Below, one piece after another: positions 55,261 to 64,000 of a stretch of 64,000 nt of DNA. Below the pieces are notes generated by a model. It worked only from the letters and a program-made list of their open reading frames with translations. It did not search any database and had not been told where the DNA came from. This stretch comes from Macrotrachela quadricornifera. Its lineage: Eukaryota > Rotifera > Eurotatoria > Philodinida > Philodinidae. How positions within the stretch are numbered: the stretch's first letter is position 1; each line of letters opens with the position of its first letter. The position numbers and the translations under genes were made by a program. Location of the stretch: contig JAJEKB010020803.1 of NCBI GenBank assembly GCA_022393335.1, forward strand, positions 915,516 to 979,515. The letters run 5' to 3'.

Positions 55261-55736
55261 AAACTTTTGAATATCCCAATGATTGAATTTATGGGACGAA
55301 GAAGTATAATTCTTTGGAAAATTAGAATTTTATAAGAATTCTAAAATCTTAGAATAAGGATACGTTTCAATTTACCATATCGTCGTTTTCTTTTGTGGAT
55401 ATGGCATGTTCCGATAGGAAAAAGTTGCAGCAGCGTAATATACAACACTACATTAATATAATGGATGAGTCGTAATGAATGAGCCTAGATGTGGTACATT
55501 TACTTTTAGATACTTTTATCGCCTTTTTAATGTAGAATGGTTTTGATAGTAGTGTGAGATAGATGATCAGATGTTTTATTACTAAGTTGTAGACAGAGTT
55601 GAGCACAAGGCGGGTGGAGCTGATTGTCGTGTTATCCTGTCTTGCCCTGTGCTGAAGGACAGGGCGTCGTTTTGGATTTTGGTCTGTCTTGACGCCTTGG
55701 TGGACAAGCGACGTCAGGACATCGCCAGGACAGGAC

Positions 55737-56309
55737 TACTGTCCATTTCAGAATTAAATGACCGTGATCAGTTTTTTAATAATTTTTGATTGGCTAAGTC
55801 TATTGAGTTCGGGATTGCGTAGTTGAAAAGAGCGGACTCTGGGGCATCTTTCTGTAAAATTCATTCGAGTCCACAAACACTTTCTTACAACTGTTTATAC
55901 TATAATATGTTGTTTTTGTGCTTTTTCAGCGAATTTTTTTCAACATTCTAACTTCCATTACACCAAATTTTAGCTTGAATTCCGCTGCATAAACGACAAA
56001 ATTACCATACATCACAGTGGTTTTGTTGACAAAAAGAGATCAGAAAGACGATATAAACATGTCAAAATTTTACCATGTAGACAGTGGAATTCAAGCTAAA
56101 ACTTGGTGTAATGGAAGTTAGAATATTGAAAAAAATTCGTTGAAAAAGCACAAAAACAACATATGATAGTATAAACAGTCGTATTTTACAGAAAGATGCC
56201 CCAGAGTCCGCCCTTTCCAACTACGCAATCTCGAGCTCAATAGACTTAGCCGATCAAAAATTATTAAAAAAATGACCACGGTCATTTAATTCTGAAATGG
56301 ACAGTAGCG
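55737..56309. repeat. Fold-back element, about 250-bp arms
   Basis: The ends CTACTGTCCATTTCAGAATT and AATTCTGAAATGGACAGTAG enclose arms that meet around 56040. A short adjoining stretch (55620-55736) is rich in GGACAGG/CCTGTCC pieces. Confidence 0.8.
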
Positions 56310-56440
56310 TGTAATTTGAACGAAAATGGGTAATTATGTGGAGTCTTCCTTTTCTTGAAAAACCTAAAAAGTTCATCAAAGTGAGCAGCATACATAAGTC
56401 TTGAGCTGATTCATGATCTTATCACCCTCTCCTCGGCCCT

Positions 56441-57190
56441 TTGTTAAGTATTACTATTGATCTTAAGAAGAAAATATTGATTTTTCACAGATATTGAAGA
56501 AGTAACGGGTGGGCCAGAATAAAAAGTACTTTTAATATTTCCAAATATTTTCTTTGATTTCTATCTTTCACAGTCCAACTTTGTTACTAAAAAATTCACG
56601 ATGAGTTTCTATACAAAACATTGTATTCTACAAGATACATACTCTTTCCCTCTATTGTTGACATATCAATCAATCAGAAGAAGAAATCGCACACATTTCC
56701 AAAATTTTTATTTTTTACGGTCCGTTTTGAACCTATATTATCATGATTATTGTCGTTTAAAGTCTTCGGCCCGTTATGTGATCTGATTGATAGCTAATAT
56801 TATTATCTAAAAAGCCATGGATATCTTCTAAATAGTCTGGTATGTACGATAATGAAAGTAATCGGGAGACAGATCAAAATACACTGTTGAAGAAAACTGA
56901 AAAGAACCGAAAAAAATAAAGTTTATGGAAATGTGTGCGATTTCTTCTTCTGATTGATTGATATGTCAACAATAGAGGGAAAGAGTATGTATCTTGTAGA
57001 ATACAGTGTTTTGTATAGAATCTCATGGTAAATTTTTTAGTAACAAAGTTGGACTGTGAAAGATAGAAATCAAAGAAAATATTTGGAAATATTAAAAGTA
57101 CTTTTTATTCTGGCCCACCCGTTACTTCTTCAATATCTGTGAAAAATCAATATTTTCTTCTTAAGACCATTAGTAGTACTTAACAAAGAT
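56441..57190. mobile_element. Palindrome containing a maT-related MITE
   Basis: Positions 56505-57124 begin ACGGGTGGGCCAGAATAAAA and end with the complement, flanked by TA. These ends match those of the 30284-32824 element. The palindrome continues beyond the TA for another 60 bp on both sides (TTAAGAAGAAAATATTGATT). Confidence 0.8.
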
Positions 57191-58254
57191 TGACCTTAAC
57201 TGTTTTAGTGTCAGTTTGAAGTGTGGATGTCCCTCTATGATTGGTAAAAAAATCAGCTCTTCGGCTATGGAAATTAGTGGCGATATTGAATTGTTTCTCG
57301 GTAAAGTGACTTTTGAGCCGCTCTGCAGTTATACTTGACTTGACCAATCCACATGATTCTCATTGAAATCCACGGAAAACACTTGGGGATCTTCCCTTGT
57401 CATTTTTTACTACTAAATGTAGCTCCATCTGTCAACGTTTTCCTGTAGGAAGAGCGCTCTTCGCTTGTTCAGATTCTAACGAGTTATAAATTGTATATTG
57501 ATAAGATTATTATCTAAATACATTCTTATCCTATTGAGAACTACAAAACAATGCCGAAAATTTTATTTCTCCATAATCAATAAGTATGCTCAAAAAAAAT
57601 CTTTAAAAAAAGGTCATCGGCAACACCGCGAGTTAGAGACAATAAAATAAATATGAAACTTTTTTTCGGAGGTAGATAAATTCACTTGGAAAGTGATACC
57701 TTAATGAATTTCGAATGACCTCTTGCGATATTTTTACGAAGAAAGCGAAAAGATTGAGCTTTCCAACGGGAAGTGGTGCAGTCAAAATATATGCTGGAGT
57801 GATTGATATATTTATATGTACTCCATGGCTGAAAGAGTGTTCAGATTGCAACTTTGTCGCATCTTAGTCTAACAAACTCGAGTTTGGTGCTCTAAATAAG
57901 AATTCATGAAGCACTGTTAACAATAGAAATTCTAATCAATTAGTTGACATATCCAGCAAAAGCAGAGAGCTCGAGAGAAGAAAGTACGACAGAGTATGGT
58001 TCTAAACGATAACGGACGTATGTGTAATAAAATGTTATGAGAAACAGCGAGTTCTAACAAACAAGTAAAGAGTAATCTTTCGATCAGCACTGACAGAAGG
58101 TGGATAAATTGGCTTGTCCACGTAACACAACATTTCGTTAATCAAGTTTTGAATATATTTTAGTTGGACAGACTGCGAACCATTCATATTCAGTCTATGT
58201 TCATCTCCAGTAGCAACTTCTGTTTTCTATAGTAGTGTTAATATATTTTCAGTG
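57191..58254. promoter_or_regulatory. Upstream region of FMO gene
   Basis: No coding block recognised. Just before the FMO start codon is ATATATTTTCAG, with AG at 58251-58252 and the ATG at 58255. This looks like a splice acceptor, so the transcript has either a 5'UTR intron or a trans-spliced leader. I see no clear TATA or initiator. Confidence 0.45.
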
Positions 58255-61200
58255 ATGACAGCAAGCAATCCTAAACAGCATGTGGGTATTATTGGCTGTG
58301 GTGCTTCTGGTCTGGTTACGCTCAAAGAATTACATGCCGAAGGACACACAGGAATCATTTTTGAACGCACATCATCCATTGGAGGCATCTTCAATACGGT
58401 CTACCAGCAGGGTTTTATGGTGTCATCCACCATCATCACCATGTTCTCGGATTTCTTTGGATCGGAAGGGGATCGTGCACTCACTAATCCGCGTATGCTG
58501 AGTTTCGGTAAGTTTGTGCCAGATATAAAACTGACTCGAATATTCGACAACTCGATTTGACTAACGACGGAATATTTCTAAGTGATAATTGAGTTTTGAG
58601 CTGATACTTTACCCATAAGTAAGCCTTAGTAAGACTAGTAAAATTCTAAAAAACCAGTGCTGCTACAGCCTCAATCTAAGGTGATAGTCGTTGTCGATTA
58701 TAATACAGTGTTTAGTGAACAAATCGAAGAACCACATTTTAGTCTGAAATTTCACCAACACATAGACTTACAGTCGTAAGAATACTCTAAAACTTCGTTC
58801 AAATGAATGTGTTCAATCATCGGACATTGATGAGAGCATCTTTTCGAGTGATTACACATGTTCGAGTTCTAACTCGATGCATTAGATAGAGCTCAATAAG
58901 ATATGAAAAACTCAAAAGAATAAATGCTCCTACGGACTTCTTTCACAGTTCTAGCCATTTTAACTAAATTTCATGTCTATAACACAGTATCCGGTATTTA
59001 TGAAATGAGCGAATGAACCACATTTCGATTCGAAGTTTGAGTACAGATGCGTCTTTCTGTGACTAAAGAGTAGTCCAAAAGTTTTGGCCCCTCTCTGGAC
59101 ATTGACATTAATTTTATTAAACACATAGTATGGAGATGATGAAAGTATATAGCTTTGTAGAGCCAGATTTGGGTTAGTATTTGAATATAAAATGTTTGAG
59201 ATAGTATCAATGTAGTGAAAAGTTATAGTCATTTTTTAAACTACGAATCAATATTTTTACGTTGCACCTTTTAAAAACAATAACAACCTTCTTGGAATCG
59301 AAATGGACACCTTCCTATATGGCGTGTTTGAACAAGTTGTCTCAAATTATCAAACAGCTGTTATTTTGATCATCATTTTCACTAAAAAAAGTCATCGACC
59401 GCCCTTGTAGAATTAGTTAGAACCATTAGATCGAGCCAACATCTAGATTTACTAAAAGTTATGTTTGTATTTTATAGTCGAATACTCTCAGTATTTAAAT
59501 GAGTATGCCAAACATTTCGGCTTGAACGAGCACATTCGATTTGAGCATAATGTGCTACTGGTCCAGAGGCTTAATGTTTCCAACGATTCTATGAAATGGC
59601 GTGTGCATGTTCTGGATACACGTGCCAACACCACTCTTGAATGCGTGTTCGATCGTCTGGTTGTGTGTTCAGGAACACATCAGATGCGCGCCATGCCAGC
59701 ATTCAAAGACGTCAATCTATACAAAGGTACTATTAAACACATGCAAGACGTGAAGAAGTTTGAAGACTTTGTTGGGAAACGTGTATGCATAGTAGGCAGC
59801 GGTGAAGCGGCTGCTGATATGGCTTTAGCTGCGGCGAAGCATGGCTCGCAGAGTTTCATATCGATCCGTCGTGAACACGGCTATATTGTACCACGTTATC
59901 TGTCCGGTCGAAAACTGCCAGCTGATTTGCGCACAAATCGTGCGCGCAATTCAGTTCCACTGACACTGGCTTACATTCAGACGGCCGCAATCCTGCTTCT
60001 CTGGAAGGTGAGTATCGTACAGTTTACTGATAAGAAAACAATATTCTTTACAGTTCAATCATAAGTATTTCTATTTCGAATGGGTATAGGCATCGAGTTT
60101 TAAATCATTTAAAGATATGCCGTCAGTGAGATATAATGCCGATATCTCGAACAGTAAAGAAGCTCGGAAAAAATTTTAAAGAAAGGTTTCAAAAAACAAT
60201 TACCGGAAAAATCAATATTCCAAAATATAAAACCCCAAAAATCTAGATCGTGAAGGCTTAGTTTTTCGGCTTAATTTTTTTCCTTACATAGGTCTTACAG
60301 TCCTACGAATTTTCTGAAAGTTTCAGCGCAAATTGATGTTCCCTTCTCAAGGTAAACAACTTGCAAAAAATAGTCAAACTTGACAAGAAGAAAACATTTC
60401 TTCGCGTTGAAACTTCTATGATATTCTAGAAACCATGAGGCCTATATATGGGAAGAATTTTAGGTTGAAATCTCGTCATCCATAAAGGTTGGATTTTTTG
60501 ATTTTTTTGATGTAAGGGATCTTTTCCTCCTTGGAAAAATCCCAATATTGAACGAAACAGATTGCAAAAAACGAAGCATGGAAGGAAATAATTTCGAAAA
60601 AAGCCGAATATCAAAAAGCAATATCCACGTCTTCCGCATGCACACGCTCTATAAGTCGCTTTCATGCTGGATTCGTTTTGTCAAGAGATATAACCATGTG
60701 TACAGAGATATTTGTTCTTTTTGCGCATAAGAAATGAGATTATTGAAGTTTTAATCGAATTGACCTGCAACATTTCTATGATATAATAAGATGAGAAGTG
60801 AAGCGAGAGATAGTCGAATATTCTAGATAGGCTGACAATCGACGAATAAATGAAGACAGCTAGTGTCATGAACAGACGTTGAAAATGAAAAAACGACCAC
60901 CAGTGAACACAGAACCAAAGGGCAAACAATGGAATGACTGAAGAAAAGACACTAGTAATGAGAAAGACTGTATCAGAGTAGGAATATGAATTCATCTTTA
61001 ACTTTACTTTCAAATAAAGATGAAGATAAGAAAATAATTGTCTTTGAAAAACAAAGAAGCGGAAAGAAAGAGAGAAAGAAAAATTATACTTTATGGTAAA
61101 ATGTTTATTAGGATGGAGGTTGCAATGTAATACAATTGTCAATGAGATGAACTTTATCAGANNNNNNNNNNNNNNNNNNNNNNNNNNNNNNNNNNNNNNN

Positions 61201-63799
61201 NNNNNNNNNNNNNNNNNNNNNNNNNNNNNNNNNNNNNNNNNNNNNNNNNNNNNNNNNNNNNNNNNNNNNNNNNNNNNNNNNNNNNNNNNNNNNNNNNNNN
61301 NNNNNNNNNNNNNNNNNNNNNNNNNNNNNNNNNNNNNNNNNNNNNNNNNNNNNNNNNNNNNNNNNNNNNNNNNNNNNNNNNNNNNNNNNNNNNNNNNNNN
61401 NNNNNNNNNNNNNNNNNNNNNNNNNNNNNNNNNNNNNNNNNNNNNNNNNNNNNNNNNNNNNNNNNNNNNNNNNNNNNNNNNNNNNNNNNNNNNNNNNNNN
61501 NNNNNNNNNNNNNNNNNNNNNNNNNNNNNNNNNNNNNNNNNNNNNNNNNNNNNNNNNNNNNGCTGATTTTCAGCTGTGTTATTATTTTTGATCACATACC
61601 GACTTTTCCAATTGAAATTTGCTAAATACTAGTAAAAAAAATCAGAAAAATCTAATAATCTATATGCTTTATAGGATTGTATCGAAAATATAAATATCGA
61701 ATCAATAAGTTATCAAAATGAAACATATAGCATTCGACGCAGTTTTTTGATGTTCTTTTAGAATCTGAAGTCAAATAAATGGGACAAGTCATTCTTGATA
61801 CACTTTTACGTCAACTACCGGGGTCGAACTCGATTTTTGAGTAGTCGACTACTCAATAAATCGAGACTTAGCGCACCTGAGACGGTGTGAAGAAAATATC
61901 TTTATACACCATTTGATAGAGTAAAAAATTCTCTATCTTTTGAGATATTAAAATAAAAATTATGTTTAAGTTTTGGAGGAGAAATTGATGAAATATCACC
62001 AAAATGAAAATTTCAATATTTTGACTCGATACCATGCGAGCACATTACAGTGCTATCTTTATAACTCTTCAAAAATTAATGGAAATGAGCTGAAATTTTA
62101 GATTTGTAGGTTTTCAAACATGATCTTTCATCTTATGAAACTAAATCGTATTTTTAAATTTTTACCACATGCCCATGTTTATCATATTGGGTGATGTTTT
62201 CGCGGACCCTCTCTTTAGAATAATTCCTGGGGAATTTAATTCTTGAAAAATGCTTAAATCATATCTAGTTGCAAAATCAAAATAAGCAGAAGACATAGTA
62301 ACTTTTGAACTACTATCGGAATTTTAAAAGAAGGCAGATGGGAAAAAAGGTTTAACTTTCGAACGAAAAGTCCTAGCGACCTGCGGTTTTGTCCATTCGA
62401 AAGAGCTAGGTAGGGCACATGAACCTATGTAAAAATCGTTGTTGTGAACAAGGTACATGATAATCACTTTTTAACACTTTGGCAAAAGTCGTTAAAATGG
62501 ACTTCAAATGTCAAGACCTCCAATTTCCTTTTTCTCACAGGGAAATCCCTCTCTTGCAAACAAGACAACTTCAATATTATATTTTTTTGAGTTCAGCTGA
62601 TACAGGGAAAACGTCTACCGTACATGTGGTGCTCGAAGCACTCATATTCCGCGGTAAACATCAAGAACGAGTATATTTACCGCAGTTTTAAGCCAAATTT
62701 GGGAATGCAAGTAACAGATACTTTTATGAACTGATCTGTCGATTTTTACATAGGCTCATGTGCCCTGCCTAGCTCTTTCAAATAGACAAAACCGCAGGTC
62801 GCTAGGACTTTTCGTTCGAAAGTTATACGCTTTTTCTCACCTGCCTTCTTTAAACATTCTGATAGTAGTCAAAATAAATTCATTTTGACTCTATTATAGA
62901 TAGTATTTTGGTTTGGCTGCAGCTCTGACCATGTCGCAAAGATGAAGCGCCAAGTTGTTTCCATGAACTGGAAGCAGCTGAAGACATGTAATTTTCGAAC
63001 TACGTACGGTACGAAGAATACTGGGTTTGCTGATGCCATAGCGAACTACGGATGCCAGTTGAAGCCTGCTATTGCTGAGCTACGTGAATTTTCTGTCGTA
63101 TTTACCGATGGTACCGAAGAATCAATTGACGAGATTGTTTGTTGCACAGGTTTCGATAATCATTTCTCATTTCTCAATGCCAATCACGACGATGCGCTCA
63201 TTCAGCGTGTAACTCATGACGCATGCACTTCCCACAATCTTTATAAGCACATGGTTCATCCGCTGTTGGGCGCCTCACTTGTATTTATTGGCTTTGTGCG
63301 TCCCTGTTTTGGTGCCATTCCTCCTTTAGCAGAAATGCAAGCACGCTGGTTTGCTCTGTTATGCTCTGAGAAAAGTCAACTGCCTGATACTGAGACGATG
63401 ATGAAGCGGTCGCAAATATACGTACGCTATATTGAACATATGCTCACTCCATATCGCACACATCGGATTACGAATCTAACTGACTTTATTACGTACTCAG
63501 ATGATCTCGCTCGACTCATTGGTTGTAGACCAGATTTGGGCCTTCGCACGTTGCTAAGTGAGCCACGTCTCTGGTGGCGCTGCATGGTCGGTCCAATTTG
63601 TAATGCTCAATATCGGCTTATCGGACCACATGCGCAGCCTAAAGAGGCCAGACGTACTATATACATGGTCCAATGCTTTCCTCCAATGATTTCTATATTT
63701 GATCTTCTTCTTCTGTATTTTGGGGCACTGCTCTGGCTATGTGGCGTTCGACGGTATAAACCTCTCACTTGGTATCCAATCGACGAATGGGAAGCGTAA
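58255..63799 (+). CDS. Flavin-containing monooxygenase, three exons
   Basis: Exons 58255-58507, 59478-60007 and 62900-63799 join in phase (1, then 0) to 560 residues with no stop, near the usual 530. FMOs oxygenate N- and S-nucleophiles using FAD and NADPH, usually at the ER membrane. Exon 1 has the FAD site VGIIGCGASGLVTLKEL and FFGSEGDRAL. Exon 2 has the FMO-type motif YKGTIKHMQDVKKF, with Tyr where Phe is usual, and the NADPH site CIVGSGEAAADMALAAAKHG. Exon 3 has DEIVCCTGF and a C-terminal hydrophobic anchor (LLLLYFGALLWLCG). Intron 1 is 970 nt. Intron 2 is 2892 nt and holds a fold-back and the N gap. The exon 3 acceptor (TATTATAG|ATAGTA) is chosen by phase. Which animal FMO type it belongs to is not clear. 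Confidence 0.88.
58508..59477. other. FMO intron 1
   Basis: AT-rich with no clear palindrome or gene. Minus-strand open frames at 58960-59232 lack recognisable content. Donor CG|GTAAGT, acceptor TTTATAG. Confidence 0.6.
61162..61561. other. Assembly gap, 400 N
   Basis: An exact run of 400 N inside FMO intron 2. Its round size suggests a placeholder, so the true length is unknown. Open frames crossing it are meaningless. Confidence 0.99.
61700..62305. other. FMO intron 2 interior
   Basis: Non-coding. GCATTCGACGCAGTTTTTTG at 61731-61750 is a further copy of the dispersed motif. Confidence 0.5.
62306..62874. repeat. Fold-back in FMO intron 2
   Basis: The left arm 62306-62435 (AAGTCCTAGCGACCTGCGG; GAGCTAGGTAGGGCACATGA) is mirrored at 62735-62874. 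It ends 25 bp before the FMO exon 3 acceptor. The spacer has no recognised gene. Confidence 0.8.
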
Positions 63800-63800
63800 A

Positions 63801-63806
63801 AATAAA
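63801..63806 (+). terminator. Polyadenylation signal AATAAA of FMO
   Basis: A canonical AATAAA two bases after the TAA stop (63797-63799). Such close spacing implies a very short 3'UTR. The T-rich stretch at 63898-63925 may be downstream GU/U-rich context. Confidence 0.6.
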
Positions 63807-64000
63807 GCGAAACATATTTTATTCATTTTAAAAACCCTTTATAAAAAAACGATCTGTCATAGCCTCCAGCCATGATACACGTGAGTGTGCTGTTTGTTTT
63901 CTCTTTTTTTCTTTTCTTTCCCTTCCTTTACTCCAACTCTGCCATTTCTTGAGTCAGGGATTCTTGGCTCATTGGAATAGGATTTTGTGAGACATTTAAG

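Noticed and set aside
60681..61595. 304-codon and 157-codon open frames around 61093-61595
   Set aside because: They consist mostly of the 400-N gap; the flanking residues show no domain and lie inside the FMO intron.

Overview
The window is AT-rich eukaryotic DNA, very probably from a small invertebrate. It holds spliced genes with GT-AG introns, Tc1/mariner and hAT transposons, and very many fold-back (self-palindromic) repeats. Introns of about 50 nt sit beside kilobase introns, and splice-acceptor AGs lie 2 and 14 nt upstream of two start codons. Together with the transposon types this makes a rotifer, perhaps a bdelloid, my best guess, but nothing seen here proves it. There is a 400-N assembly gap at 61162-61561.

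Positions 3528-37330, minus strand, hold a full-type ABC transporter of the ABCB/P-glycoprotein family. I reconstruct 18 exons from homology, splice sites and reading phase. They join without a stop or phase conflict into about 1084 codons: TMD1, NBD1, an acidic linker, TMD2 and the start of NBD2. The remaining roughly 200 residues must lie left of position 1. The introns are bimodal: eight of 40-54 nt, one of 510 nt, and eight closed ones of 1.1-8.9 kb. Each of those eight contains at least one fold-back element; an eighteenth intron runs off the window.

Positions 1-2230 carry a decayed copy of a multi-exon, transposase-like protein family, inside or beside the last ABCB intron. Positions 37607-41739 are a 4.1 kb DNA transposon with about 670-bp terminal inverted repeats and a broken DDE transposase, itself interrupted by a MITE. 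Positions 43539-45540 hold a decayed glycosidase-like gene fragment interrupted by a fold-back. Positions 45969-49202 are a 3.2 kb nested palindrome. Positions 52328-54291 are a nearly intact mariner with D41D spacing, disabled by one stop codon and a D-to-N change. Positions 54320-57190 hold three further palindromes.

Positions 58255-63799, plus strand, hold a flavin-containing monooxygenase in three exons (560 residues, open throughout), with a fold-back and the assembly gap in its second intron. A polyadenylation signal follows the stop codon. The ABCB pump and the FMO are both typical xenobiotic-handling proteins, but their proximity proves no functional link.

The most unusual signals are: the saturation of long ABCB introns by unrelated palindromes; a short module shared by otherwise different fold-backs, whose core appears in both orientations; and a tRNA-like gene inside a palindrome that was then split by another palindrome.
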